Position numbers and translations under genes: made by a program | Shown here: piece after piece, positions 26,551-35,166 of the stretch | Position numbering within the stretch: position 1 is the first letter of the stretch | Layout: every line of letters starts with the position of its first letter | Notes under the pieces: model-generated | What the model was told of the DNA's origin: nothing | Database searches by the model: none | What the model saw: the letters and a program-made list of their open reading frames with translations, nothing else | NCBI GenBank assembly: GCA_900755035.1 | Contig: CAAEEZ010000015.1 | Span: 1 to 62,804 of the forward strand | Origin: Clostridia bacterium | Lineage (GTDB): Bacteria > Bacillota > Clostridia > Christensenellales > CAAEEZ01 | DNA: 62,804 bases | Direction of reading: 5' to 3'

Positions 26551-26568
26551 CTAATGTGAGAGGTGAAT

Positions 26569-26889
26569 ATGAATTTTAGAGAGTATTGTAACAAAAAAGA
26601 GTGTAGTTACGAAAATAACGATAAATTTAACGCTGAATTACAAAATTACGACGAGCAAGAAGCAACTGAAAAGTTCGATAGGCTAAACAATGAGTACAAA
26701 AATATGTCTAATACCGAGTTAAAAGAGGCGCTTTTCGATTTTGTTAGAGAGTATAAGGCAAGTGGAACGGACGTAAATGGAGAACTTGATTATATTTACA
26801 ATACGTTAAAGGCGTTTTTGCCAAACGAACAACTAGAAAATATAGAAAATTTGATAGAGGAGTTGAAAAATGATAATAACCAAACTTGA
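26569..26889 (+). CDS. Small acidic helical protein of unknown function
   Basis: 106 residues from ATG 26569 with GAGAGG just upstream (GTG 26563 overlaps that box). Highly charged, Glu/Asn-rich and probably all-helical; two Cys lie near the N-terminus (REYCNKKECSYE). The last 20 bp overlap the start of the subtilase gene, so the two are translated together. No family recognised. It might be a chaperone, inhibitor or adaptor of the protease, but only the coupling supports that. Confidence 0.65.
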   Translation: MNFREYCNKKECSYENNDKFNAELQNYDEQEATEKFDRLNNEYKNMSNTELKEALFDFVREYKASGTDVNGELDYIYNTLKAFLPNEQLENIENLIEELKNDNNQT

Positions 26890-27949
26890 TGCAAATATCG
26901 TTGAAGATAATTCTACAAAAATAAAAGCGCTAGTTTATCTTACTGATTTTGCATTTATGGATAAAATTTGCAATAGAGTGAAAATAGTGGATAAATTTTC
27001 TTTAATCAACGCCGTTGGGATTGAAGGAAATAAAAACGAGATTTTAACCCTTACGTATTTACCATACGTAAAATATGTGTCGTCGGTTGCAAAAGTGTAC
27101 TCGTTAGGTAATTTTGAACAAGAAACTATGGATAAATATGCAAATATTATGAATAATTTTTTTAGCACTAATGACTACTCAGGAAGGGGGTTAGGTGTTG
27201 CCGTTATTGATACGGGCGTAAATAGGCACGTAGATTTGTGCTGTGTTAATAATAGAATAATACTGCAAAAAGACCTTGAAAATAATAATACTTATCCGTA
27301 CGATGATAACGGACACGGTACATTCGTTGCAGGAATCGTATCGGGTAACGGCGTGGGTTCTGCTAAAAAAATAATGGGCGTTTGCCCAAACGCTAACGTT
27401 ATTTCGGTAAAAATTATGAACGAAAATGGTGAGAGCGACGTATTTAAGGCACTTAGCGGTATGGAGTGGGTTAGTAAAAATTACGAAAAATATAATATAA
27501 AAGTTGCCGTAATGAGTTTTGGCGCTGTGCCACAAATGGTAAACGATCCACTTGTAAACGGTGTGGAGGCGCTCGTTGAGAATGGTATAACGGTAGTGTG
27601 CGCATCGGGTAATAGTGGAGCAAATACTTATATGAGCCCTGCCGTATCAAGCAAGGTTATTTCTGTTGGCGCAGTGGACGAAAACCAAAATATAGCCGAG
27701 TTTACGTCTAGGGGAATATATGAAGGTAAAAATTATCCGTACGTATATGCAAGAGGCGTAAAAGTAGTTGGACTAAGTAACGAAGGCGGGTACGCTCTTA
27801 TGAGTGGAACGTCGGTTGCTTGCCCAATAGTTGCAGGTTTTTGCTTGCTTTTAAGGGAGAAATTCCCAGAGTATTCTCCTGAAAAAATAAAGGATACTAT
27901 TCTACAATATTGCAAATTTAAGGATAATATTTATTGCCTAGATATTTAG
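26870..27949 (+). CDS. Subtilisin-like serine protease (S8), apparently cytoplasmic
   Basis: 359 residues. Catalytic triad and oxyanion motifs are complete: Asp in GVAVIDTGVNRH, His in DDNGHGTFVAGIVSG, Asn in VVCASGNSG, Ser in LMSGTSVACPIVAG. The N-terminal 100 residues (LDANIVEDNSTKIKALVYLT and following) resemble an inhibitor-type pro-region, but there is no signal peptide, so the enzyme probably acts inside the cell (or the forespore or mother cell). It is coupled to the small acidic protein and divergent from the Asn-rich protein. Ribosome site GAGGAG before ATG 26870. Confidence 0.9.
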   Translation: MIITKLDANIVEDNSTKIKALVYLTDFAFMDKICNRVKIVDKFSLINAVGIEGNKNEILTLTYLPYVKYVSSVAKVYSLGNFEQETMDKYANIMNNFFSTNDYSGRGLGVAVIDTGVNRHVDLCCVNNRIILQKDLENNNTYPYDDNGHGTFVAGIVSGNGVGSAKKIMGVCPNANVISVKIMNENGESDVFKALSGMEWVSKNYEKYNIKVAVMSFGAVPQMVNDPLVNGVEALVENGITVVCASGNSGANTYMSPAVSSKVISVGAVDENQNIAEFTSRGIYEGKNYPYVYARGVKVVGLSNEGGYALMSGTSVACPIVAGFCLLLREKFPEYSPEKIKDTILQYCKFKDNIYCLDI

Positions 27950-28076
27950 CCTAGTATTATAAAATATGTAGATATGTATAATTGATTATTATATAATATG
28001 TAAAATTGTACAGTAAAGAATTATATAAAACAGTAAAATATATAATATATTAGATTGAATTATTCTATAAAACGTT

Positions 28077-28104
28077 AAAAGGCGGAATAATCCGCCTTTT
28101 TATA
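28077..28104. terminator. Bidirectional terminator between convergent genes
   Basis: AAAAGGCGGA / TCCGCCTTTT perfect 10-bp stem with an ATAA loop. It is T-rich on both strands, serving the subtilase operon (+) and the cysteine desulfurase gene (-). Confidence 0.9.
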
Positions 28105-28122
28105 ATACTTATTAGTTTAAGT

Positions 28123-29301
28123 CTAATTATATTTTGATATTTGATTTATTGCGTATATTAGTTGCTTTACGTCGCTAAGCGAATTGTTGTAGCCTATGCT
28201 AATTCTTACAGAGCCGTACTCGTAAGTGTTTAATGCTTTGTGTACAAGTGGTGCGCAGTGAAAGCCAGCCCTTTGCGCTATGTCGTATTTTTCGTTTAGT
28301 ATTTTGCTAACGACGTCTGACGGCATATTTTTTATATTGAAAGTAAATATTCCGTTATACGTATCGATAGGAGAATAGACCAAAACGTTTTTGTCAAACT
28401 CGTAAGATTTTAGTATCTTAGTTAAGTTTTCTATTTTGCCGTTTATTTCGTTAAAATTTTGTTTGCTAAAATTTATTGCTTCGTTTAGGCTAACTATTCC
28501 TGCCGAGTTTAGCGTGCCGACTTCAAAGTCCTCAAATTCGCTAGACGGCTGAACTATATTTTTGGATTTCGTGCCTGTTCCGCCAAAACTGATTGGGGCA
28601 AGTTTTTCTGTATTTTTAACGACTAAAAATCCCGTTCCTTGTACGCCCATCAGTCCCTTGTGCCCCGGTGCACATAAAAAGGTTGCATTAAGTTTATCTA
28701 AATCAATCTTTTTGTGTCCCACGCTTTGCGCCCCGTCTATAAGTAATTTTAATGAATATTTTTTGCATAAATATGCGTATTTTTCCAAATCTTCCTCTTC
28801 GCCCGTTACGTTTGAAACGTGATTAACTATTAGCATATACGTATTGGGTTTTATTAGTTTTTCAACGTCGCTAACGTCTATTTTTACGTCGCTATTTTTT
28901 AATTTTCCTTCGTTAAGTATTTTTGCAGATTTTTCTAAATTGTCCCTGAAAAATACGGCGTCCCATTGTAAGTTTTTGGTTTTTTCAAGGTTCGACAGGG
29001 TTCTTAGTACGGAGTTATGCTGATAGCACGTAGTGATTACGTGTCCGCCTTGTTTTGCCGAACCAATTATGGCAAGATTTAACGCTTCGGAGCAATTTTT
29101 TGTAAAAATTACCGAATAATTTGTTGCGTTAAAGTAGTTTTTAATATTTTCCCTCGTTTGAAAAATTTTGTAGCCTAGGTCTATTGCATCTTTATGAGCG
29201 CCTCTTCCTGCGTTTGAACTATGCTTTAATTCGCTTACTAGCGTATCTATTACGGCGTCAGGTTTGTATCTGCTTGTTGCAGCGTTGTCGAAATATATCA
29301 T
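28123..29301 (-). CDS. Cysteine desulfurase family protein (class V aminotransferase)
   Basis: 392 residues from ATG at 29301, set by an AAAGGAGCG box; the open frame extends further but without support. MIYFDNAATSRYKP at the start, the PLP Lys in CAPGHKGLMGVQGTGF, and the catalytic Cys in RAGFHCAPLVHKAL mark the NifS-like subgroup of short desulfurases found near selenium or sulfur carrier genes. It takes sulfur (or selenium) from cysteine and passes it as a persulfide. It is divergent from a DUF3343 gene, a likely carrier partner. Confidence 0.9.
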   Translation of the reverse strand: MIYFDNAATSRYKPDAVIDTLVSELKHSSNAGRGAHKDAIDLGYKIFQTRENIKNYFNATNYSVIFTKNCSEALNLAIIGSAKQGGHVITTCYQHNSVLRTLSNLEKTKNLQWDAVFFRDNLEKSAKILNEGKLKNSDVKIDVSDVEKLIKPNTYMLIVNHVSNVTGEEEDLEKYAYLCKKYSLKLLIDGAQSVGHKKIDLDKLNATFLCAPGHKGLMGVQGTGFLVVKNTEKLAPISFGGTGTKSKNIVQPSSEFEDFEVGTLNSAGIVSLNEAINFSKQNFNEINGKIENLTKILKSYEFDKNVLVYSPIDTYNGIFTFNIKNMPSDVVSKILNEKYDIAQRAGFHCAPLVHKALNTYEYGSVRISIGYNNSLSDVKQLIYAINQISKYN

Positions 29302-29385
29302 ATCGCTCCTTTCACGTTTTTCGTGCAATTTTAGTATATTGAAGTATATGGCGATTGTAATTTTTTTGTGAATAGGAGGGGTAAA

Positions 29386-29643
29386 ATGTACTACGTAGCA
29401 GGTTTTAACAGTCGTAGCGATTCGTTTCGGTTTAAGCAAATTTTGGATGGTAACGGGATATTTTGCTCTATAATTGAAACACCTTTTGAGATAAATTCGG
29501 CGTGCAGTTTGTCTATTAAATTTTTGGCTAGTGACCTAAACGCCGTTAGGTTTATCGAATCTAGGATAAAAAGCAGTAGTTTCGTGGGCTTTTTCAAGGT
29601 GGAAGAAAATAAATTTGGCAGAAAGATTACTAGAATTTACTAA
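29386..29643 (+). CDS. DUF3343 protein, putative sulfur/selenium carrier
   Basis: 85 residues from ATG 29386, preceded by AGGAGGGG. Pattern YYVAGFNSRSDSFRFKQILD, then ETPFEINSACSLSIKF: the S-A-C-S motif with its single conserved Cys is the hallmark of the DUF3343 family, predicted to carry Se or S. It is divergently transcribed from the cysteine desulfurase, which fits a donor-carrier pair. No selD, selA or yedF is present in the window. Confidence 0.75.
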   Translation: MYYVAGFNSRSDSFRFKQILDGNGIFCSIIETPFEINSACSLSIKFLASDLNAVRFIESRIKSSSFVGFFKVEENKFGRKITRIY

Positions 29644-29803
29644 GCGTGATAATTTTTCGTTACGTAACGCTTTCTTAAAATTTAATCGTCTATTTAATTA
29701 GCAAAATAGGTTTTGCTTTAATATCTAATGTCTATCGTTACCTAAAATTTATTTTCTAATTTCGTCTTTTTATAATTATTTCTTCATTTAATATTATTTT
29801 TAT

Positions 29804-29832
29804 TTGCACTATAACGCTTAATATGTAATAAT
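29804..29832 (+). promoter_or_regulatory. nth promoter (possible leaderless start)
   Basis: TTGCAC at 29804-29809, 17-bp spacer, AATAAT at 29827-29832 with an extended TG-T just before it. The transcript would begin within 1-2 bases of the nth ATG at 29839, and no ribosome site is visible. Confidence 0.5.
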
Positions 29833-29838
29833 TAGTAT

Positions 29839-30474
29839 ATGAACAAAAAAATTGCAAGTGAAATTTTAGATGAACTAGAAAAGCAGTTTCCTAACGCAAA
29901 GTGCGAACTAAATTATACTACGCCGTTTGAACTACTTGTAGCAGTAATTTTAAGTGCACAATGTACGGATAAAAGGGTGAACGAAGTTACTAAGACGTTA
30001 TTTAGCCAATATTCTACGCCCGAGCAGTTTGCTACGCTTAGCGTTGCAGAACTTGGGAAATTGATTTTTTCTTGTGGGTTTTATAAAAGTAAAGCCGAGT
30101 CCATAATAGAAACTAGCAAGTCGCTTTTGGAAAATTACGGTGGCAACGTGCCTACTGAAATTGACGAATTAGTTAAGCTAAGGGGCGTGGGCAGAAAAAC
30201 TGCGAACGTGGTTAGAAGCGAAGCGTTTAATATCCCTGCAATAGCCGTAGATACGCACGTGCTTAGGACGTCGAATAGGCTGGGCTTTACTAAAACGGAC
30301 GACCCAAACGTTGCCGAGCAAGACCTTATGAAATATATAGACAAGTCAAGGTGGAGTAGGGCGCATCATTTATTGATATTTTTGGGTAGATATTGTTGCT
30401 CGTCGAGAAATCCAAAATGTGATAATTGTCAGGTAAAAAATTTTTGTAAATATAGAGAGAAAGGAAATGTTTGA
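29839..30474 (+). CDS. nth: Endonuclease III
   Basis: 211 residues. Helix-hairpin-helix LRGVGRKTANVV with the catalytic Lys, the catalytic Asp in AIAVDTHVLR, and four Cys at the C-terminus in the C-x6-C-x2-C-x5-C pattern (CSSRNPKCDNCQVKNFC) for a [4Fe-4S] cluster. It removes oxidised pyrimidines from DNA and cuts the abasic site. There is no Shine-Dalgarno sequence; the promoter spacing suggests a leaderless mRNA. It overlaps nfnA by 8 bp, so the repair enzyme and the redox pair share an operon. Confidence 0.95.
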   Translation: MNKKIASEILDELEKQFPNAKCELNYTTPFELLVAVILSAQCTDKRVNEVTKTLFSQYSTPEQFATLSVAELGKLIFSCGFYKSKAESIIETSKSLLENYGGNVPTEIDELVKLRGVGRKTANVVRSEAFNIPAIAVDTHVLRTSNRLGFTKTDDPNVAEQDLMKYIDKSRWSRAHHLLIFLGRYCCSSRNPKCDNCQVKNFCKYREKGNV

Positions 30475-31297
30475 ACTACTAAGAGTTAGAAATTTGTCTG
30501 AAAACGTAAGAGAATACGTTTTTGAGGCTGAAAAAATTGTAAAACACGCAAAACCCGGTCAGTTCGTAATACTAAGGGTGGACGAAGAAGGCGAAAGAGT
30601 GCCTTTTACTTTGTGCGATATTGACAAAGAAAACAAAACTATCACTTTGCTTGTGCAAACTATTGGCGCAAGCACTATGAAAATGGCAATGCTAAAAGAA
30701 GGCGACAAGGTGGCTGATATTGTCGGTCCGCTTGGTAATGCTACCGACCTTGACGAGTACCAAAAGATTTTACTCGTTTCGGGTGGTATAGGTGGAGCAG
30801 TTACTTACCCACAAATTAAATATTTGTCTAGCGTAGGCAAAACCGTAGATAATATAATGGGGGCAAGAAATAAAGACCTACTAATTTATAAGGAAAACTT
30901 TGACAAATATGCAAGGCATAATTACGTAATGACGGACGACGGCTCGTTTGGTGAAAAGGGTTTTGTTACGAATAAACTTGAAGAACTATTAAATAGCGAA
31001 AAGTACGACGTCGTGTTTGCAGTAGGACCGTTGAGAATGATGCAAGCAGTATGCAATTTAACCAAAAAGTACGGCGTAAAGACTATCGTAAGTATGAATA
31101 GCATTATGGTAGACGGCACGGGTATGTGTGGTGGTTGCAGGCTTACCGTTGACGGCAAGACGAAGTACGCTTGTGTGGACGGACCGGAGTTTGACGGACA
31201 TCTAGTGGATTTTGAAGAAGCGATAAATAGGTCTACCTATTACAGAGAGCAAGAGCAAAACCACGTATGCAGGCTGAGAGGTAAACGAAATGATTAA
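30467..31297 (+). CDS. nfnA: NfnA-like: NADH-dependent ferredoxin:NADP oxidoreductase, small subunit
   Basis: 276 residues. N-terminal FAD-binding barrel (KPGQFVILRV...RVPFTL), NAD-binding part (ILLVSGGIGGAVTYPQ), and a C-terminal [2Fe-2S] site with Cys in DGTGMCGGCRLTVDG and TKYACVDGPEFD. It is the small subunit of the electron-bifurcating transhydrogenase NfnAB, which links NADH, NADPH and ferredoxin in anaerobes; the same fold is annotated as sulfide dehydrogenase subunit. Overlaps nth and nfnB by 8 bp each. Confidence 0.88.
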   Translation: MFELLRVRNLSENVREYVFEAEKIVKHAKPGQFVILRVDEEGERVPFTLCDIDKENKTITLLVQTIGASTMKMAMLKEGDKVADIVGPLGNATDLDEYQKILLVSGGIGGAVTYPQIKYLSSVGKTVDNIMGARNKDLLIYKENFDKYARHNYVMTDDGSFGEKGFVTNKLEELLNSEKYDVVFAVGPLRMMQAVCNLTKKYGVKTIVSMNSIMVDGTGMCGGCRLTVDGKTKYACVDGPEFDGHLVDFEEAINRSTYYREQEQNHVCRLRGKRND

Positions 31298-32651
31298 GAC
31301 GAAAAGAACGCCACTTATAGAGCAAGAGCCTAGCGTAAGAAGAAATAATTTTGACGAAGTATGCCTAGGTTACGACCTTGAAAGAGCAAAAACCGAGGCG
31401 GAAAGATGCTTGAATTGTAAAAATCCACAATGCGTAAAGGGTTGTCCCGTTGGCGTAAATATCCCAATATTCGTTACGGCAATAAAAGAAGGCGACCTGG
31501 ACAAGGCGGCCGTTATGCTGAAAATGGATAACAACTTGCCGTCTATTTGCGGTAGGGTATGTCCACAAGAGGAACAATGCGAGAAGTATTGTATTCGTAA
31601 TAAAATAGACGAAGCGGTTTGTATCGGTGGGCTTGAAAGATTTGTTGGCGACTATGCTCTAAGCGTAAAAAGTACGGAAAAAATAGCAAAAAACGGCAAA
31701 AAAGCGGCAATAGTAGGCTCTGGCCCTGCTGGACTATCTTGTGCTGCTGAACTTGCAAGAGCAGGTTTTGACGTAACGGTATTCGAGGCGTTTCATAAAC
31801 TTGGTGGTGTTTTGGTGTACGGTATTCCGGAGTTTAGGTTGCCTAAAAAACTAGTTGCAAGCGAAATAAACAAACTGACCGAACTTGGCGTAACCTTTGA
31901 TAAGGATACCGTAATAGGCAAAACCTTGTTCGTGGACGAACTATTAGAAGAGTACGACGCGGTATTCCTTGGTACAGGTGCAGGATTACCTAAGTTTATG
32001 AACATAAAGGGTGAAAACCTAAACGGAGTATATTCGGCAAACGAATATCTAACTAGGGTAAACCTTATGGGTGCGTACAAAAATGATAGCGATACCCCGA
32101 TAAACGTAGGTGATAGAGTCGTAGTAGTAGGCGCAGGCAACGTGGCAATGGATAGCGCAAGAACGGCGTTAAGACTAGGTGGCAAAGTTACGCTTGTATA
32201 CCGTAGGTCAAAAGCGGAAATGCCTTGTAGAAAAGCCGAAATACATCACGCAGAAGAAGAGGGCGTAGAACTAATGCTACTAACAAACCCCGTAGAAATA
32301 ATGGGCGAAAACGGCGTGGTAAACGGTATTAAATGCGTAAAAATGGAACTTGGCGAGCCAGACCAATCGGGAAGGCGTAGCCCCGTAGAAGTAAAAGGTA
32401 GCGAATTTATCGTTCCTTGCGACCAAGTAATTATGGCGCTTGGTACTAGCCCTAATCCACTAATAAAGAAGAGTATGCCTGAATTGGAGTGTTCAAATAG
32501 GGGTACGATAGTAATAGACGAAAGTGGTGAAACTAGCGTTAAAAACGTGTACGCAGGCGGTGACGCAGTAACGGGCGCTGCAACCGTTATAAAGGCAATG
32601 GGCGCAGGCAAAATAGCTGCAAAATCAATAATAGAAAGGTTGGTAAAATAA
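31290..32651 (+). CDS. nfnB: NfnB-like: large subunit, glutamate-synthase small-chain type
   Basis: 453 residues. N-terminal ferredoxin-like domain with two Cys clusters (ERCLNCKNPQCVKGCPVGV; then CGRVCPQEEQCEKYCI) for [4Fe-4S] centres. The FAD domain has AIVGSGPAGLSCAAELARAG and the NADPH domain VVVVGAGNVAMDSARTALRLGG. Alone it could be glutamate synthase small subunit; fused in position to nfnA it is best read as NfnB. Soluble complex of the cytosol. Confidence 0.88.
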   Translation: MIKTKRTPLIEQEPSVRRNNFDEVCLGYDLERAKTEAERCLNCKNPQCVKGCPVGVNIPIFVTAIKEGDLDKAAVMLKMDNNLPSICGRVCPQEEQCEKYCIRNKIDEAVCIGGLERFVGDYALSVKSTEKIAKNGKKAAIVGSGPAGLSCAAELARAGFDVTVFEAFHKLGGVLVYGIPEFRLPKKLVASEINKLTELGVTFDKDTVIGKTLFVDELLEEYDAVFLGTGAGLPKFMNIKGENLNGVYSANEYLTRVNLMGAYKNDSDTPINVGDRVVVVGAGNVAMDSARTALRLGGKVTLVYRRSKAEMPCRKAEIHHAEEEGVELMLLTNPVEIMGENGVVNGIKCVKMELGEPDQSGRRSPVEVKGSEFIVPCDQVIMALGTSPNPLIKKSMPELECSNRGTIVIDESGETSVKNVYAGGDAVTGAATVIKAMGAGKIAAKSIIERLVK

Positions 32652-33914
32652 ATGTTTTTAGACGTAGCAAAAATATATATAAAAGCAGGTAACGGCGGAG
32701 ACGGCGCTACCTCTTTCCACAGAGAAAAATTCGTGCCAAACGGCGGACCTGACGGTGGCGACGGCGGTAACGGTGGAAGTATAATATTCGTAGCGGACAA
32801 GAATATGACCACGCTGATTGACTTTAAGTACAAGGTGCATTATAGAGCAGGCAACGGCGAGAACGGTAAAAAGAAAAATCAATGCGGAAAAAGTGCTGAG
32901 GATTTGATTATAAAAGTACCGTGCGGAACTTTGCTTAAAGATATAGAAACCGACCAAATAATTGCGGACTTCTTTGAGGACGGAGTAGAAAAAGTGGTGT
33001 TACAAGGCGGTAGAGGTGGAAAAGGTAATGCTAGATTTGCAACTAGCCAACGTAAAGCGCCGTCGTTTAGTCAAAAGGGTGAAACAACTATTGAATATCA
33101 CGTAAAACTAGAACTTAAAACGATTGCAGACGTAGGGCTTGTAGGGTTCCCTAACGTTGGTAAATCTACCTTGCTTTCCGTACTAACTAGCGCAAAACCG
33201 AAGATTGCTAACTATCATTTTACAACGCTTAGTCCAAATCTTGGCGTGGTAAATATGTACGACGACAGTTTTGTTATTGCCGATATTCCAGGGCTTATTG
33301 AAGGCGCAAGCGAAGGGGCAGGGCTAGGACACGACTTTTTGCGTCATATAGAAAGGGTAAGGCTTATCGTTCACGTGGTGGATATATCAGAGTGTGAAGG
33401 TAGAAGCGCATTGGAGGACTACGAAAAGATAAACAACGAGATAACGTCGTATTCGTCAAAACTAGGCGAGTTACCTCAAATAGTGGTATTAAACAAAATA
33501 GATATGCTTTACGGCGAAGAAAATAAGATAGAGGAGTTTGCTAATACGATAGGCAAAAAAGTATTTCCAATATCTGCTATTACACACGACGGCACTAAGG
33601 AACTATTAGACGAGATATATTCCGCATTAAAAACGTTGCCAAAGCAAGAACCTTTCGAAACCGATTATTACGAGTTTGAAAAACCTGATGAAAATAGGTA
33701 CGAAATTATAAAAATAGACGACGATACCTACGAAATAACGGGTGGTTTTATTGATAAACTTGCAAGAAACGTAGTGCTAGACGACGTAGATTCGTTTAAC
33801 TACTTCCAACGTGTACTGCGTGATAAGGGTATTATAAAAGAATTATACAAAAAAGGCGCAAAAGAGGGCGATACGGTGTACGTATCCGATATTGCTTTCG
33901 ATTTGATTGATTAG
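32652..33914 (+). CDS. obgE: Obg-family GTPase
   Basis: 420 residues. Gly-rich Obg fold (AGNGGDGATSFHREKFVPNGGPDGG...), G domain with DVGLVGFPNVGKSTLLSVL, the DIPGLIEGASEGAGLG switch and NKID, and a C-terminal OCT domain (about 345-420), the Gram-positive form. It functions in 50S assembly and stress signalling. It begins directly after the nfnB stop, so it is in the nth operon; yhbY follows by 7 bp, a conserved pairing. Confidence 0.96.
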   Translation: MFLDVAKIYIKAGNGGDGATSFHREKFVPNGGPDGGDGGNGGSIIFVADKNMTTLIDFKYKVHYRAGNGENGKKKNQCGKSAEDLIIKVPCGTLLKDIETDQIIADFFEDGVEKVVLQGGRGGKGNARFATSQRKAPSFSQKGETTIEYHVKLELKTIADVGLVGFPNVGKSTLLSVLTSAKPKIANYHFTTLSPNLGVVNMYDDSFVIADIPGLIEGASEGAGLGHDFLRHIERVRLIVHVVDISECEGRSALEDYEKINNEITSYSSKLGELPQIVVLNKIDMLYGEENKIEEFANTIGKKVFPISAITHDGTKELLDEIYSALKTLPKQEPFETDYYEFEKPDENRYEIIKIDDDTYEITGGFIDKLARNVVLDDVDSFNYFQRVLRDKGIIKELYKKGAKEGDTVYVSDIAFDLID

Positions 33915-33921
33915 GTGAAAT

Positions 33922-34215
33922 ATGTTAAACAGCAAACAAAGAAGTAATTTAAGAGGCAAAGCAATGGTGATAGAGCCTATTTTCCAAGTTGGAAAGGGTG
34001 GTGTAAGCGATAATATGGTAGCGGATATTAAAAAAGCGTTAGACGCTAGGGAACTAATAAAAATTACCGTATTAAAAAACAACGACGAAACGCCTATGGA
34101 CGTGTTGCAAGATTTGGCTATGAAATTGAGTGCCGAGCCTGTGTGCGCCATAGGAAATAAAATAGTGCTTTATAAAAAGTCGACAAGAAAAGATATCGAA
34201 CACGTTAAGTTTTAA
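33922..34215 (+). CDS. yhbY: YhbY-type RNA-binding protein (CRM domain)
   Basis: 97 residues. LNSKQRSNLRGKAMVIEPIFQVGKGGVSDN with the GKGG loop, and ALDARELIKITVLKN: the CRS1-YhbY RNA-binding fold, associated with pre-50S particles. Last gene before a terminator; nadD, which often follows in Firmicutes, is absent. Confidence 0.93.
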   Translation: MLNSKQRSNLRGKAMVIEPIFQVGKGGVSDNMVADIKKALDARELIKITVLKNNDETPMDVLQDLAMKLSAEPVCAIGNKIVLYKKSTRKDIEHVKF

Positions 34216-34216
34216 T

Positions 34217-34243
34217 AAAAAGGACGCAATTTGCGTCCTTTTT
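34217..34243 (+). terminator. Intrinsic terminator after yhbY
   Basis: AAAAAGGACGC / GCGTCCTTTTT stem with a short loop and T tail. Confidence 0.92.
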
Positions 34244-34681
34244 ATTTTGCGGATAATGAATTATATTTTTATGTTAATTCGTGGATAATGAATTGCGTTT
34301 ATTTAATTAAAAAATTTTCAAAAAATATATTACTGCAAAAATTAGCGAATAATGACGAAGAATTTCCTGGTTCAAAAAAATAAAAAAAGTTAGCCCCAAA
34401 ACCCTATTTTTTTAATAATTCCTAAATTTTAGGTGCATTTTGATGAAAATTTATAGATTTTGTATATAAATGCGTAAAAAATGAAATATTAAAAAATTTT
34501 GAATAATTTTCAAAATGATATATTAAACTTAATTAAATCGTTATAAATTAAAATATTTACTTATAAATCTTAATTTATTGCGTTGCATTATTTTGAATAA
34601 GTATTAAGATAGAAGAGGTTGGTTTTTATTTTAGGAAATTTTACAAGATTTTCAAATTAATATAGGGTAGGAGAAAATACG
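34244..34681. other. Long AT-rich intergenic region
   Basis: About 440 bp with no ORF or clear RNA. A short direct repeat GGATAATGAATT occurs at 34252-34263 and 34283-34294. The rest is poly-A/T rich with many TTTTGAA and AAATAT blocks. A ribosome site (TAGGAG near 34669) is at its end. I see no promoter that I would defend. Confidence 0.5.
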
Positions 34682-35023
34682 ATGGTGTATTCCGACAAAA
34701 ACTTGAAGCGCAAGGCTAACGAGGCAAAAAAGAGATTAGCAAGCGGGTATTTTCAAAAGAGCAGACCTGTTACGGGCAGTGTCCTTAAAAAACAACGTTT
34801 TCACGTTAGTGGCGTGGATTACTTAGATGAAGAAAAGATGTACTTAATCGTAAAAGAAATGATGGAAAGAGACGAGGTTGTGCTAAATCCTATAGGATGT
34901 TTGATGGACAGAAGAAGATTTGAACAAATGGACTACCCCGAAAGACAACGTTACGTGTTAAAATTGTCGGAGATATACGTTAAATTAAAAGCAAGATACG
35001 TGAAGGAAAACACTTACGTATGA
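34682..35023 (+). CDS. Conserved-looking hypothetical protein, basic
   Basis: 113 residues, strongly basic N-terminus (DKNLKRKANEAKKRLASGYF) and Arg-rich C-terminal helices (CLMDRRRFEQMDYPERQRYV). A central VDYLDEEKMYLIVKEMMERDE segment looks helical. It has a clear ribosome site, core-like codon use, its own long upstream region and probably its own terminator. I do not recognise it. It could bind nucleic acid, judging only from its charge. Confidence 0.7.
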   Translation: MVYSDKNLKRKANEAKKRLASGYFQKSRPVTGSVLKKQRFHVSGVDYLDEEKMYLIVKEMMERDEVVLNPIGCLMDRRRFEQMDYPERQRYVLKLSEIYVKLKARYVKENTYV

Positions 35024-35032
35024 GAAAAAGCA

Positions 35033-35083
35033 AAACTGCCGAAAATTTTGGAGTATAATGCCGAAATTGTAGGCAGTTTATTT
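35033..35083 (+). terminator. Possible terminator with long loop
   Basis: AAACTGCC (35033-35040) pairs with GGCAGTTT (35072-35079), followed by T-rich sequence. The 31-base loop makes it weaker than the others here. Confidence 0.5.
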
Positions 35084-35119
35084 TTATATATAAATAATTA
35101 TCTTATTGCCTAGGTTGGA

Positions 35120-35148
35120 TTGTAAAAATAATATTCTTATGATATACT
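35120..35148 (+). promoter_or_regulatory. pcrA-ligA promoter
   Basis: TTGTAA at 35120-35125 and TATACT at 35143-35148, 17-bp spacer, just upstream of pcrA. Confidence 0.7.
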
Positions 35149-35166
35149 ACGATAAGGAGAATTATT

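Noticed and set aside
27950..28076. Small RNA in the AT-rich stretch after the subtilase gene
   Set aside because: Only A/T-rich sequence with several TATAAT-like words and no -35 box; such words are expected by chance at this composition.
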